A stretch of 64,000 bases of DNA from Vibrio hippocampi (GTDB lineage: Bacteria; Pseudomonadota; Gammaproteobacteria; Enterobacterales; Vibrionaceae). The stretch lies in contig NZ_CAKLCM010000003.1 of the NCBI RefSeq assembly GCF_921292975.1, positions 372,001 through 436,000 on the forward strand. Direction: 5' to 3'. The position numbers and the translations under genes were made by a program. Of this stretch, positions 1 to 11,163 are shown piece after piece (within the stretch, counting starts at the first letter, position 1; every line of letters starts with the position of its first letter). Under the pieces are notes generated by a model. That model made no database searches. It saw only the letters and a list, made by a program, of their open reading frames with translations, and was not told the DNA's origin.

Positions 1-1
1 A

Positions 2-745
2 CAGTTAGAAATTGCTCAGCAAGTCCATAAGCAACGTTTGTCGATGTTATTGGGTGAACCGTTAACGCAAATCGATATCCGAGTGGCAAATGCTCAGCCA
101 TTGCCAGAGCTGACAGGCGTTATACCGGTGGGATTGCCGTCGGATCTTTTGCAGCGTCGCCCCGATATTCGTATGGCAGAACGGGAAATGGCCGCGGTGA
201 ATGAAGAGCTAGCGGCAAGCGTTGCCAACCGCTATCCCAAGTTTTTCTTAACGGGTGCGCCGGGGTTATCGGCAGGAAGCTTTGATGATCTGTTTTCCAG
301 CGATTCATTTGGTTGGGTTGGATCCGTCGGAGTGAGTTGGAATGTGTTTGACGGCGGCAGAGGTAAAGCTGCGGTTGATATCAATCAAGCTCGATTTGAT
401 AGTGCGCTACTGAGCTATCAACACGCGGTTGACTCGGCATTTACCGAGGTCGATAGCTTGTTGTTTACCTATGGTAAGAGTCAAGAAAACCAACAGCGAT
501 TGAATCGTGCGCTAGCTTCTGCAGAAAAAGCGTTGGGTAAAGCGGAGTCCCTTTATCAGGCTGGACTGATTGACCATGTTTCTGTGCTTGATGCACAGCG
601 TCAAAAGCGCATGATGGAAGACAGACAGATCGTGGCTCGCCTGCAAACCGCTCAAGTAACCATCGGCTTACATAAAGCGTTGGGTGGGGACTGGAGCTTA
701 GCTAGAGAAGAAACCAGTGCTACAGAAACCAACGATTCTGAGTAA
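2..745 (+). CDS. Outer-membrane efflux factor, C-terminal part (TolC/NodT family)
   Basis: The reading frame is open from the first bases, so the gene is cut by the window start and only about 247 C-terminal residues are present. The protein matches the second half of RND-type outer-membrane factors. It has the link segment with P-V-G-L-P-S-D-L-L-Q-R-R-P-D-I-R, a hallmark of the NodT/CusC-like family, followed by long alpha-helical stretches rich in Ala, Gln and Glu, and the Y-Q-A-G-L-I-D-H-V-S-V-L-D-A-Q motif near the end. Members form trimeric channels that connect inner-membrane pumps to the outside. The pump and adaptor genes are probably upstream, outside the window. The family is secure; the substrate cannot be deduced. 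Confidence 0.9.
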   Translation, partial: QLEIAQQVHKQRLSMLLGEPLTQIDIRVANAQPLPELTGVIPVGLPSDLLQRRPDIRMAEREMAAVNEELAASVANRYPKFFLTGAPGLSAGSFDDLFSSDSFGWVGSVGVSWNVFDGGRGKAAVDINQARFDSALLSYQHAVDSAFTEVDSLLFTYGKSQENQQRLNRALASAEKALGKAESLYQAGLIDHVSVLDAQRQKRMMEDRQIVARLQTAQVTIGLHKALGGDWSLAREETSATETNDSE

Positions 746-748
746 CGG

Positions 749-776
749 GATTGGTCGTCAATGATGACGACCAATC
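749..776. terminator. Hairpin between convergent genes
   Basis: A perfect 12-bp stem (749-760 with 765-776) and 4-base loop directly follow the efflux gene and overlap the last bases of the convergent prepilin gene. There is no clear T-run, so a bidirectional terminator role is inferred from position. Confidence 0.5.
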
Positions 777-1242
777 ACGAGCAATCTGTTTCGTCGGGTG
801 TCCGAATCGTGGGAGGATTTTTGCCATTGGTCTTATAGACCACCACGCATTTATCTTGAGGGTCGTCACTGGCAAATCCATAGACAATCACCTCGTTGTC
901 TATGGATTCGATATGAGAAGAGAGTTCAAAGAAGTCGGAGCCAATACCATGCACTGAGGTACCAATTCCAGCAGCGTGGGCGATAGGGAAACCGTAGTGT
1001 ATTTTGATTCCGCTGACTTCGGGGTCAATGGACGAGTCAAGATTATCTTTATCTTCGATAACGGCTTGGTGGTAGGTCAACCGGCTTGCTGAACTTAACG
1101 TTGCGCCGAAACTCTCAAGCGCACTTGTTTTGGCTGCACTGGTCAAACTGATCAAGCGAGGTATAGCGATAACGGCAACTAAGCTTAGGGTGACGATAAT
1201 AATCACCAGCTCTATCAAGGAGAAACCTCTAGATTTTTTCAT
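775..1242 (-). CDS. Type IV pilin-like (prepilin) protein
   Basis: 155 residues. The N-terminus has the short basic leader and prepilin peptidase motif K-S-R-G-F-S-L-I-E-L-V, followed by a 20-residue hydrophobic helix and a small globular domain with two Cys near the C-terminus (C133 and C154, approximately) that could form the pilin D-loop disulphide. This is the class III signal of type IV pilins, MSHA-type pilins and type II secretion pseudopilins. No assembly genes (PilB, PilC, PilD type) are nearby, so it is an orphan that would use machinery encoded elsewhere. Whether it is a major pilin, a minor pilin or a pseudopilin is not clear. Confidence 0.8.
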   Translation of the reverse strand: MKKSRGFSLIELVIIIVTLSLVAVIAIPRLISLTSAAKTSALESFGATLSSASRLTYHQAVIEDKDNLDSSIDPEVSGIKIHYGFPIAHAAGIGTSVHGIGSDFFELSSHIESIDNEVIVYGFASDDPQDKCVVVYKTNGKNPPTIRTPDETDCS

Positions 1243-1252
1243 TCCAATACAG

Positions 1253-1301
1253 ACAGCGAAGATAATAAACGGTACATAATACCGTTTATTATCTTCGCTG
1301 T
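1253..1301. terminator. Perfect 22-bp hairpin
   Basis: A perfect inverted repeat (1253-1274 with 1280-1301, loop CATAA) sits between the end of the Bat operon and the prepilin start on the minus strand. The stem is AT-rich with no T-run after it. It could end Bat-operon transcription or be an operator for the prepilin gene. Its length and perfection are unusual for a simple terminator. Confidence 0.5.
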
Positions 1302-1304
1302 AAA

Positions 1305-1400
1305 CGCGTTTTAAAGCATCACTTTGATAGCTTAGCTTTTACAACGAAGCTTTTTACTGCATAGCCATAGCTTTGACAACATAGCCTTTACAGCATAGTT
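1305..1400. repeat. Degenerate short repeats (TAGCTTT/ACAGCATAG words)
   Basis: The stretch between the hairpin and the BatD gene is made of imperfect copies of words such as ATAGCTTT, TTTACAGCATAG and TTTACAACATAG. It looks like decayed tandem duplication and has no coding potential. Confidence 0.4.
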
Positions 1401-1402
1401 CT

Positions 1403-3030
1403 TTACAGTTTAGCTAAAGGGTCACTGCTGCCGTTGCTTTGGCGAATACGGTGATTTTTAAGCACCACAAGCAGATTTTGTTTGTCCCAAGGTTTTGGTT
1501 GTTTGCCAAGTAAAGCCGTTTCCATATTCCTCAGTTCGCTGGCTATCTGCTGCTGTAAGGGCTCGGCAAGCACGACTTCTTTATTCCACAAATGAAATGC
1601 CGTTTTTGCTGCGACAACATCCGAGCGTTCAATAGCCTCGATCAATCTTTGATGAAAGGGACTATCGGCTTGGGTGTTATGTAGTTGGGTTGCGCTTGTC
1701 GGTGCCTTTTTGGTTTTTATCCACATCGCCGTGCTAAAAAGCCAAGCGAGGGCAAAGAGTCCGGTTAAGATTGGCCACATTCCGGCGTTAGTGGGAGAAG
1801 GAGCAATCTCGGTGGTATGATTTGAGGCACTCGACTCCGCTGAGACAAAGCTTTCGCCCTGAGCGACGATAAGGTTTACGCCGTTGACCGAACTGGTCGC
1901 TTGCTGTTTCTGCTGAGTATCCCACCATTGTAAACTGACATCAGGTAATTGAAATTCACCGGCACGTTTGGCAATCAATACCTGTTTTAGTGTCATTGAT
2001 ACGCTGCCATCACGGTGGGTCTGATACGTTGGCTTTTCGTCATAGACACGCATGCTGGATGGATTGTTAATAACTAAATTGGGAAACTGTTGTTCTGTGA
2101 TGCCTAATGCATTGATCGTTAAGGTACGAGTTAGCGAGTCACCACTGCTCATTTCAATGGGTTCAGTGGTTGTGGTTTTCCCGTTCAACTCCCATGTTTG
2201 TTGGATCTCAATGCGATCGGCTGGCAGCCAGTGACCTTGGTATTGATCCGGTATTGGCAAGACATTAAGCGCCAATTGCGGAGCTTCACCACTCAAGGTC
2301 AAAATTCTACTGCTGCCGCTTAATTGACCACCATAGAGCACGCCACCGCTTAGTGTCGGCGCTTTGATAGCAAAATCACCTTGTTGTTTTGCTTGCACTC
2401 GGAAGGTTTGATCGATGGTCAAAACTTCGATGCCATTGACGACACTCTGATATTGCTTTGGCTCACTCACTGCTTGAATATCTAACCCGTCTGCTACCGG
2501 CGGGACGAGGTTAGGGTTTTGCAACATTCGCGGGTCCACTTTGACCAAGATACGACTGTGTAGCAGGGTACTTTGCTGAGGAAAGAGTTCCGATTTATCT
2601 AAGTGAGCTTGGACTTCGACCATATCCGCAGTGGTGGGCGCTTTTTCATCTTTAGAGACTTTTAACGTGATAGCTTTAGTCGAGACTCCATCAACGGTAA
2701 AAGCGGGAATCACAAGCGTGCCGAGCTTTTGCGGTGCCAAAGAGATTGTCCAGATACTGCTATCACTACGTTGACTGTTAACAAAGTTCATTGATGAGCT
2801 AAAGCTTGGGCGTCCTAGGTAAAAGTCGTTCGTCAGTGCATCAAAGCGTATGTCGTCGCTATCGAGTTTTTTGTCGGCAACGATCTTTAACTGAATGATT
2901 TCATCCTTGCTAATCTGGGTTCTGCTGACGGATGCGGTCAGATTGAATGCCCAGGAGGAAAAACTGCTCAACAGAGCGGTCAATACAATCATGGAACGGA
3001 TGAGGGAGTGATGTGTTTTCATTGTCTTCA

Positions 3031-3031
<1 letters not shown>
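1403..3031 (-). CDS. batD: BatD-like oxygen-tolerance protein
   Basis: About 542 residues. It has an N-terminal signal peptide (Leu/Ser-rich, ending near S-S-W-A-F), a long beta-rich periplasmic region of repeated immunoglobulin-like modules, a single transmembrane helix near residue 420 (G-M-W-P-I-L-T-G-L-F-A-L) and a short cytoplasmic tail. This is the layout of BatD/DUF3999-like proteins of Bacteroides aerotolerance (Bat) operons. The ATG at 3031 overlaps the stop of the preceding BatB/C gene (TAATG), which indicates translational coupling. A TTG six bases further upstream is a possible alternative. It is the last gene of a six-gene minus-strand operon. Molecular function is unknown for the family; protein-complex assembly at the membrane is usually proposed. 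Confidence 0.85.
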
Positions 3032-4939
<1,908 letters not shown>

Positions 4940-4947
<8 letters not shown>

Positions 4948-5905
4948 AGTTCCTCCTTATGGTCGCAGCGATCAATAACAGTAGAAGTCCGATACTCAGC
5001 GGCAACGCGAACCATTCGTTTTGGGGTCGCCAAGTCTGTGTGGCGGTTTGTATTGGTTGCAGCGCATTAATGGTGTCGTAAATGGTGGCTAACTCTTGCG
5101 CGTTTCTGGCTCGGAAGTATTGACCGCCAGTGAGGTTGGCGATTTCGATCAGTGTTTTTTCATCCAGATCTTCAGCGGTGTTGACCGTGCGAGTCATAAA
5201 AAATTCACGTACTTGCATCTCGCCAGCGCCAACACCAATGGTGTAAACGGTAGTGCCATACTTTTTAGCGATATTCGCTGCTTCAATCGGGTCGAGAATA
5301 CCAGCGTTATTGGTGCCATCGCTGAGCAAGATCATCACTCTCTGAGGCGCGTCACTATCGACAAAGGTTTTTGTGGCTAAACCAATCCCTTCACCGATTG
5401 CAGTCTGTGTGCCGATCAGTTTAAGTACGGTACGGTTAAGCTGTGCTTTGATGGTTTCACGGTCGTAGGTCAGTGGCGTTTGCAGATAGGCGTGATCAGC
5501 AAAATAGACTAAGCCTAAGCGGTCGCCTTTTCTCTGGTCAACAAAATCAGACACGACTTGCTTGACCGTTGTTAGACGATCAACAAAGTCCGAGCCTTGC
5601 TTCATGTCCTGTTTGCTCATCGAGTACGACAGGTCGATCACCAGCATCATATCTCGGTGTTTGGGTTGGATTTCTATCGGTTCGCCAAACCAGACCGGGC
5701 GCGCAGAGGCAAAAACCAGCAGCAACCAGCTTATGCTGGCGAGCACTTTAACCAACCAAGAGAGCCGTTGACCAGAACCAGACAGCTGTGTCAGGTGCGG
5801 CAAAATCACCTTGGCTTGTTGCGGCGCATGGCTGAATCGATGAACAAGATAGGGCAGAGGAATTGCGAGCAGCATCCACCACCATTGTAGAGTGAAGCCT
5901 GTCAT
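4940..5905 (-). CDS. batA: BatA-like VWA domain membrane protein
   Basis: 321 residues. Hydrophobic helices lie at residues 7-20 and 50-70. A von Willebrand A domain runs about 85-275 with a complete MIDAS motif D-L-S-Y-S (about 90-94) and the later T and D metal contacts (L-L-S-D-G-T-N-N-A-G). A C-terminal helix is at 300-315 followed by R-R-N-Y-V. It is the classic BatA layout, with the VWA domain in the periplasm held by terminal helices. It overlaps its neighbours on both sides (ATGA type), so the operon is tightly coupled. The MIDAS suggests metal-dependent ligand binding. Confidence 0.9.
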
Positions 5906-6396
5906 GATTGATCCCAGTTTCTATAGCGTCGTTTCGGTGGTAGCGCCGAGGTTACCCAGTGTCGGCAATCTTGGATCATCTGCTGTTCCGTTTGCGCTTG
6001 ATGTTGTTGAGGGGCATACAGAGCTTGATACCATTGTGAGGATTTAGGTCTAAATACGGGCTCTGCCAATTGGGAATCAAGAAAGGTAAGCCAATCCTCG
6101 CCCGTGAGTTTAGCAATCTGTTGCCTAGGGAAATAGCTTAGTGCCGCTTGGCGCACCACCTCGATGGCATGAGAGGGGGTGAGTTGCTCAGGATGAAGCG
6201 CCAATAAAGTGATGGCGGCACGTTTGGCGCGACGTTTTTGTTTGCGCTTTTTCCATGCGATTAGCGAAACAATCAGGCTACAGATAGCGATGCCCAACAC
6301 AAGCCAGTAGCCGATAGCAAACGGCCACCATGTCGGTTCTGCAGGCAGATGAATGTCATTGAGAGGTAAGAGTGAGGAAGAGGATAATTGACTCAT
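5902..6396 (-). CDS. DUF4381 domain protein of the Bat operon
   Basis: 164 residues. There is a single transmembrane helix near residues 25-47 (F-A-I-G-Y-W-L-V-L-G-I-A-I-C-S-L) followed by a basic stretch K-K-R-K-Q-K-R-R-A-K-R and a cytoplasmic helical domain. Length, topology and position between the DUF58 gene and BatA fit the DUF4381 family, which is nearly always found in MoxR-VWA operons. The start overlaps the stop of the upstream gene by 4 bp. No catalytic motif was seen. Confidence 0.8.
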   Translation of the reverse strand: MSQLSSSSLLPLNDIHLPAEPTWWPFAIGYWLVLGIAICSLIVSLIAWKKRKQKRRAKRAAITLLALHPEQLTPSHAIEVVRQAALSYFPRQQIAKLTGEDWLTFLDSQLAEPVFRPKSSQWYQALYAPQQHQAQTEQQMIQDCRHWVTSALPPKRRYRNWDQS

Positions 6397-7403
6397 TGTT
6401 GATCACTTAATAACTGCAAAAGAAGTGGCTGACCACTGGATATTTTAGAAAGTGCAATACCATAAGGTAAAAGGCTTTGCGCAATATAAGCAAAGCGCTG
6501 CTCAAAAGAATGTTTTATATCATTTCTGGTTTGCTTATTTGAAAGGTCGAGCTGAATTTCATGGCGCTTTCCCTGTACCGATTGTTGACCTTTTGCCGGA
6601 CTCTCGCCCACTTCAATAGGATCATAAAGCATCACAGCTCGCACCCGGTTGTGCTTCGACAGGTGCGTCACCGCGGTGAGTTCGTCGTCTGTGATGGTGG
6701 AAAAATCACTTAATATAATCAGCTCACTGCCTTTTTTACACAGATTGACCAAGGCACTGAGCGCTGAATCCGAAGTCGTGTGCGAACGCGTGGTGATATC
6801 ACTTTGCTGGATATGCTGATTGTGTATCTGACACAGTTGTTGCAGCAGATGCAAGATGGCACAGCGACTGCTTGAGGGGCGAATTTCTATCAATTGATCT
6901 TGGTAGCGAATCACCGCACCGACTCGGTCTTGGGTGCTCAGAGCGACCCAAGACAACAGACTGGCAAGGTGGCATAACTGCACGGATTTAAGTAGCAAGG
7001 TGGTACCGCTAAATAAGCTGCTGCTGAGATCAATAAACAGCACAACTGGTCTTTCTCGTTCTTCAGTAAAGAGCTTGGTATGCACCTTACCGGTACGAGC
7101 AGTCACGCGCCAATCAATCTGTCTGACGTCGTCGCCCGCTTGATACTGTCGCACTTCCGAGAAAGTCATCCCACGCCCTTTTTTGGGGCTGGCGTGTTGA
7201 CCATTCAATTGTGACCACACGCTTTTTTTCGGTGGTTGCCACCTCTGGCTGTGTATTTGGTAAAAAGCCAGTTCATCCACTGTGACTTCAACACCATTGG
7301 TCAATTCGGGCAGCAATCCTTCTTTGGTCGCGACAGCGAGCGGCGGTGTGCTGGGTGACGATGGCAACAATGACTTTAATGACGACAACATATCTAACAA
7401 CAA
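6393..7403 (-). CDS. DUF58 domain protein (MoxR-associated)
   Basis: 336 residues. It contains the DUF58 signature with R-G-x-x-F-S-E-V-R-Q-Y-Q-x-G-D-D-V-R-x-I-D-W-R-V-T-A-R-T (about 75-105) and the VWA-like core V-V-L-F-I-D-L-S-S-S (about 125-134). DUF58 proteins accompany MoxR AAA+ ATPases and probably deliver or present substrates to them. It starts 4 bp after the MoxR stop and overlaps DUF4381. No signal peptide, so it is cytoplasmic. Confidence 0.9.
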   Translation of the reverse strand: MLLDMLSSLKSLLPSSPSTPPLAVATKEGLLPELTNGVEVTVDELAFYQIHSQRWQPPKKSVWSQLNGQHASPKKGRGMTFSEVRQYQAGDDVRQIDWRVTARTGKVHTKLFTEERERPVVLFIDLSSSLFSGTTLLLKSVQLCHLASLLSWVALSTQDRVGAVIRYQDQLIEIRPSSSRCAILHLLQQLCQIHNQHIQQSDITTRSHTTSDSALSALVNLCKKGSELIILSDFSTITDDELTAVTHLSKHNRVRAVMLYDPIEVGESPAKGQQSVQGKRHEIQLDLSNKQTRNDIKHSFEQRFAYIAQSLLPYGIALSKISSGQPLLLQLLSDQQ

Positions 7404-7406
7404 TCC

Positions 7407-8363
7407 TTACGCCGACGCGACACTCGATAGGAGTTGTTCGATCACTTTATTGGCCGACACTCCTTCCGCTTGTGCTTGATAACTCAGTAATAAACGATGG
7501 CGCAGAACGGGATAGATGATGGTGTGCACATCTTCTGGTGTCACGAAATCTCGCCCACTGAGCCATGCGTTTGCTCTTGCCGCTCTATCGAGTGCGATGG
7601 TTGCGCGGGGACTGACGCCCATCTCTATCCATTTGGTTAAATAGTCACTGTACTGATCTGGGTGACGAGTTGCCATGACCAGTCTGACGAGATAGTTCTC
7701 TATGGTTTCAGACATATGAATATTGAGTACTTGAGTACGAGCATCAAAAATTTCTTGCTGACTAATTTGTTGCTTTGGTGCTTCGTGACGACCAAGGGCT
7801 TCTCCGCGATTGAGGCGTAAAATTTCTAATTCACTGGCCGCATCAGGGTAACTGACCTCAAGGTGCAACAAGAAGCGGTCAAGTTGCGCTTCGGGTAATG
7901 GATAAGTGCCTTCTTGCTCGATTGGGTTTTGAGTCGCCATCACCAAAAATAGTTCGGGTAAAGCATAGGTGGTCTGTCCCACACTGATTTGCTTCTCTGC
8001 CATCGCTTCCAGCATCGCGGCTTGGACTTTGGCTGGGGCACGGTTGACTTCATCAGCCAGCACCAATGAGTGGAAGATAGGACCTGATTTAAATTGGAAC
8101 TCTCCGGTTTCTGGACGATAAATATCGGTGCCCGTCAAATCAGATGGCAATAAGTCAGGGGTAAATTGAATACGATGAAAACTGCCTTCAATACATTCGG
8201 CTAGAGACTTCACTGCACGGGTTTTAGCAAGACCAGGCGGTCCCTCGACGAGGATATGTCCATCAGCCAATAGCGCAATCAGTAGTTGTTTAACAAGATC
8301 TTGCTGACCAATGACCTGAGATTCAAGATAGTGTTGCAGTTGTTGAAAAGCCTGAGCTGGCAT
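7407..8363 (-). CDS. MoxR-family AAA+ ATPase
   Basis: 318 residues from the ATG at 8363, chosen because AAAGGAAAC lies about 10 bases upstream on the minus strand; the frame remains open 35 codons further, into a repeat arm. Walker A is G-P-P-G-L-A-K-T, Walker B is L-V-L-A-D-E-V-N-R, sensor 1 is M-A-T-Q-N-P-I-E-Q-E-G-T-Y-P-L-P-E-A-Q-L-D-R-F, which is diagnostic for MoxR, and the C-terminal lid has S-P-R-A. MoxR ATPases act as chaperones that insert cofactors or assemble complexes together with VWA proteins. It is the first gene of the operon that continues through BatD. Confidence 0.93.
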   Translation of the reverse strand: MPAQAFQQLQHYLESQVIGQQDLVKQLLIALLADGHILVEGPPGLAKTRAVKSLAECIEGSFHRIQFTPDLLPSDLTGTDIYRPETGEFQFKSGPIFHSLVLADEVNRAPAKVQAAMLEAMAEKQISVGQTTYALPELFLVMATQNPIEQEGTYPLPEAQLDRFLLHLEVSYPDAASELEILRLNRGEALGRHEAPKQQISQQEIFDARTQVLNIHMSETIENYLVRLVMATRHPDQYSDYLTKWIEMGVSPRATIALDRAARANAWLSGRDFVTPEDVHTIIYPVLRHRLLLSYQAQAEGVSANKVIEQLLSSVASA

Positions 8364-8454
8364 AAATACGTTTCCTTTGTTTCGCCTCTTCAATGGTTGC
8401 CGCCAATAAGTGGTCTTAGCCAAAAATGTCTGTAACCAAGAAAGAGTGATTAAA

Positions 8455-8490
8455 CCTGAACCTCGCATCTTGAGGTAACTTGGGTATATA
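8455..8490. repeat. Single arm of the TATACCCAAGT palindromic repeat
   Basis: The sequence matches the right end of the 265-bp element at 43421-43685 (CATCTTGAGGTAACTTGGG plus TATATA). Only one arm is present, so it is a relic. It lies in the presumed promoter region of the MoxR operon. Confidence 0.75.
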
Positions 8491-8573
8491 AGACCATATT
8501 GTGGCAGATTTGTTTCTCTTCAAGCAAAAAATAGTGATTAATTAGCATGATATCGCTCAGTCGTTTTTTCGGG

Positions 8574-8720
8574 TTTAAGTTTGAGTTGGCTTTAGCTGAG
8601 TGTAAGCGGCTTTGGTTGAGTGTAAGAGGCTATGGTTGAGTGTTAGAAGCTTACATTTAGTATTAAAGTTCTAAATTCAGTATTAAAGTTCCAAATTTGC
8701 AATCAAAGGCACAGAGTCAG
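8574..8720. repeat. Degenerate tandem words in the 8364-8847 gap
   Basis: The 480-bp gap ahead of the small gene at 8848 holds about three imperfect 20-bp copies of GGTTGAGTGTAAGAGGC followed by two copies of a TATTAAAGTTC-CAAATT word. No open frame with a ribosome site was found. The upstream part should contain the MoxR operon promoter, but no convincing -35/-10 pair could be singled out. Confidence 0.4.
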
Positions 8721-8847
8721 TCTAGAGGTATCGATTTGGTGTTACAGCTATCGATTATTCTTACTGGTATAGACAGCACTGACTATTGGCGAATGGCGAG
8801 CAAAACAAGTACAATTCGCGCAGATCAATAAAGTAAGGTAGTTCCCA

Positions 8848-9048
8848 ATGAGTGATTTTGAAAAAGAACTTGAGCAGATATCCGTTGAAGCGGAAGGCGA
8901 GCCTGAGGTAGCACTTCCATCGATTGAAGAGCAGCGAGAGATTGCGGCAGAGCTGAAACGATTGGAGCAGGAAGGTAAGCTAACGCCAGAAGTTCTTGAG
9001 GAATACTTTGGTAAGTTTAATAAAAACAATCAAGCCCCAATTCACTAA
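8848..9048 (+). CDS. Small acidic hypothetical protein
   Basis: 66 residues, very rich in Glu and predicted helical (S-I-E-E-Q-R-E-I-A-A-E-L-K-R-L-E-Q-E-G-K-L). The initiation region has AAGTAAGGTAG about 9 bases upstream of the ATG. There is no signal peptide and no known motif. The clean ribosome site, normal codon use and lack of overlap with another gene support a real cytoplasmic protein. Function is not recognised. Confidence 0.65.
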   Translation: MSDFEKELEQISVEAEGEPEVALPSIEEQREIAAELKRLEQEGKLTPEVLEEYFGKFNKNNQAPIH

Positions 9049-9113
9049 TCTGTACTAATACCACTAATCATCTGCGCGTTTCTTGACGCCCTCTCTCTTG
9101 AACTGAGATGCAA

Positions 9114-9141
9114 TAAACGGTGCTGGCATCAGCACCGTTTA
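9114..9141. terminator. Hairpin after the small gene
   Basis: A perfect 12-bp stem (9114-9125 with 9130-9141, loop GCAT) lies about 65 bp after the small gene. It lacks a T-run; a terminator role is likely but not certain. Confidence 0.5.
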
Positions 9142-9254
9142 CTTGACCTTTTACCGACCTCATTTTTTCCTTTGCTACCAATATTGATCGACTTGCCTCT
9201 CTGGTCGTATCAAATCGCGAAACCCCACTTGGATTGATGCAAAAGGAAACTATT

Positions 9255-9749
9255 ATGTTCAAACGAATCGCTGCACTTGTTCTTTCCGCTGCCGCGGCAC
9301 TAAGCTTTGTACTACCTGCTCATGCTGATCATCACGGTATGAAAAAAGATATTGTCGATGTCGCCGTCGCCAATGGCTCGTTCAATACTTTGGTTGCCGC
9401 GGTCAAAGCCGCGGATTTGGTGGATACGTTGAAAGGCGATGGTCCATTTACGGTTTTCGCACCAACGGATGCAGCCTTTGCTAAATTGCCAGCCGGTACC
9501 GTAGACATGCTGCTAATGCCAGAAAACAAAGACAAGCTGATTGCGGTCCTGACCTATCATGTTGTACCGGGCAAAGTGATGGCAGCAGATGTCGTTGGTT
9601 TAGACACTGCTCGCACTGTTCAGGGCGGCACCATTGACGTGACAGTGGACGGTGACAAAGTGATGGTTGATAACGCGACGGTGGTTGCCACGGATGTGAT
9701 GGCAAGTAACGGCGTCATCCATGTCATTGATACGGTATTGATGCCATAG
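9255..9749 (+). CDS. Secreted fasciclin (FAS1) domain protein
   Basis: 164 residues from the ATG at 9255, which is preceded by AAAGGAA at 7 bases; a further in-frame start 21 bp upstream is less likely. A signal peptide of about 23 residues ends at A-H-A. A single FAS1 domain fills the rest, with both conserved boxes: H1 ([15 protein letters not shown]) and H2 ([12 protein letters not shown]), plus the Y-H motif (L-T-Y-H-V-V-P-G-K). FAS1 proteins mediate adhesion or matrix contacts. It is monocistronic, with its own terminator. Confidence 0.93.
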   Translation: MFKRIAALVLSAAAALSFVLPAHADHHGMKKDIVDVAVANGSFNTLVAAVKAADLVDTLKGDGPFTVFAPTDAAFAKLPAGTVDMLLMPENKDKLIAVLTYHVVPGKVMAADVVGLDTARTVQGGTIDVTVDGDKVMVDNATVVATDVMASNGVIHVIDTVLMP

Positions 9750-9779
9750 TTTAGATCCAGTATGAGCTAAGATGATAGA

Positions 9780-9805
9780 AGCGAAGGGGGTGCCCTTCGC
9801 TTTTT
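9780..9805 (+). terminator. Rho-independent terminator of the fasciclin gene
   Basis: A 9-bp GC-rich stem (AGCGAAGGG / CCCTTCGCT) with a 4-base loop is followed by TTTT, 31 bases after the stop codon. Confidence 0.9.
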
Positions 9806-10112
9806 AGCTTGAGATCGTATAGGTTAAAAGGAGTACGATGTCACTTTTGTTACCTACTATTAATATAAGTGTCGCGATGACGAAGTCATGCTGGCAACCA
9901 CCTGTTTTGAAAAAAGAATAGCGCCTCAATCGAATATCACTTGTCTCAATAGTGAGAGTGTAAGTTAACTTATTGAATAATAATGTGTTAGCTATGATAG
10001 GGTGATACGCATCTCAAAATCGTCTCTTGACGATGTTGAAATTGTTATTAATTTAATGGTAACGCCGTATCGTTTAAGTGAAGGCAAATAAAATATGACC
10101 AAGGAGAGGTTC

Positions 10113-10790
10113 ATGACGGATGAAGTAGACGTCAATCAGAAAGCTATACTACTGGCAGAGAATAATCTGCAATCGAGTTTGTTGAAAGATGCTATTGAAC
10201 AAGATCTCGCCCTTGATATTGAATTGGTCTCCTTAGACAAACTGGTGGAGCCCAATCTCAAGCTAACTCAGTTTGATTTTGATTATGTGATCATTGATTT
10301 TCCGGCGATGACGGAAGAAAGGCTGGAAAAGTATCAAGAAATCTGTGATTTACTTCCTGACCATATCCAAGAGATCCTAATTAATACCCCTGACGACTTA
10401 CCTCACGCAGAAATGCTGAAGTGGCAGCAGTTGGTCGGAATTTTTTATTCTACCGATACCATCGAAAAATTGCTGTCTGGCTTTCAATGCATACTGCAAG
10501 GCGAGATGTGGATGAGTCGTAAGTTAGTGTTTGAATACATCAAATTTTATCGTGGTCGCCAATGCGCGAAAACCAGCCCTTATTATTCAAAACTAACCAA
10601 ACGTGAGCAACAGATTATCAAGATGCTTGGAGAAGGGGCATCGAATACCGAGATCGCTGACGCGCTATTTGTGAGTGAAAATACGGTGAAAGCGCACTTG
10701 CACAATACCTTTAAAAAAATAAAGGTGAAGAACCGATTGCAGGCATTGCTGTGGGCGAAAAATAATATTGCGTCGAGTGAGTTTGTTTAG
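10113..10790 (+). CDS. VpsT/CsgD-type LuxR-family transcriptional regulator
   Basis: 225 residues from the ATG at 10113, preceded by AAGGAGAGG at the right spacing; an ATG 18 bp upstream has no such site. The N-terminal two-thirds is a degenerate receiver domain (D-Y-V-I-I-D-F-P) lacking a full phosphoacceptor pocket. A W-M-S-R motif lies at 133-136 and fits the W-[FLM]-[TS]-R signature by which VpsT of Vibrio cholerae binds cyclic di-GMP. The C-terminal LuxR helix-turn-helix (about 160-220) has L-T-K-R-E-Q-Q-I-I-K-M-L and N-T-E-I-A-D-A-L-F-V-S-E-N-T-V-K-A-H-L. VpsT relatives activate biofilm polysaccharide and matrix genes, so the exopolysaccharide locus at 22-45 kb is a plausible target. 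Target choice is inference. Confidence 0.88.
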   Translation: MTDEVDVNQKAILLAENNLQSSLLKDAIEQDLALDIELVSLDKLVEPNLKLTQFDFDYVIIDFPAMTEERLEKYQEICDLLPDHIQEILINTPDDLPHAEMLKWQQLVGIFYSTDTIEKLLSGFQCILQGEMWMSRKLVFEYIKFYRGRQCAKTSPYYSKLTKREQQIIKMLGEGASNTEIADALFVSENTVKAHLHNTFKKIKVKNRLQALLWAKNNIASSEFV

Positions 10791-10816
10791 CCGATAAACA
10801 GAGCTAGTCTGCGGTA

Positions 10817-11065
10817 TTAGCCTAGTTCTCTATTCGATGGGGCACATTCGAGGTAGCGGAGTAACACGTATAGACTCTCCTTTTCAAGCGCGACTTTTTG
10901 AAGTAGGTTGGCAAATACAAGGTCACCACCAAAACAGGTACAGATGTAGTGGTTAATCTCATCTTGGGAATAGCCTTCGACATACATGGTTCGAATCCAT
11001 TGGTATTCAACAGACTTAAGGTTGGTTAAAGTCGACTCACTAAGCGTGATATCACTAAGGTTCAA
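10817..11065 (-). CDS. Small hypothetical protein
   Basis: 82 residues, starting at a TTG with AAGGAG about 8 bases upstream on the minus strand. It is convergent with the VpsT-like gene (26-bp gap). Mixed helical composition, three Cys, no signal peptide and no known motif. The good ribosome site supports expression; function not recognised. Confidence 0.55.
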   Translation of the reverse strand: MNLSDITLSESTLTNLKSVEYQWIRTMYVEGYSQDEINHYICTCFGGDLVFANLLQKVALEKESLYVLLRYLECAPSNRELG

Positions 11066-11163
11066 CGCAGGCTCCTTGTTCTTATTGTGAGAGGTCTCGT
11101 GACGAGGGGAACTGCGGAATTAAATCAGACAATGATGAAAGAAAAATGACAGCGTTACCGGTT

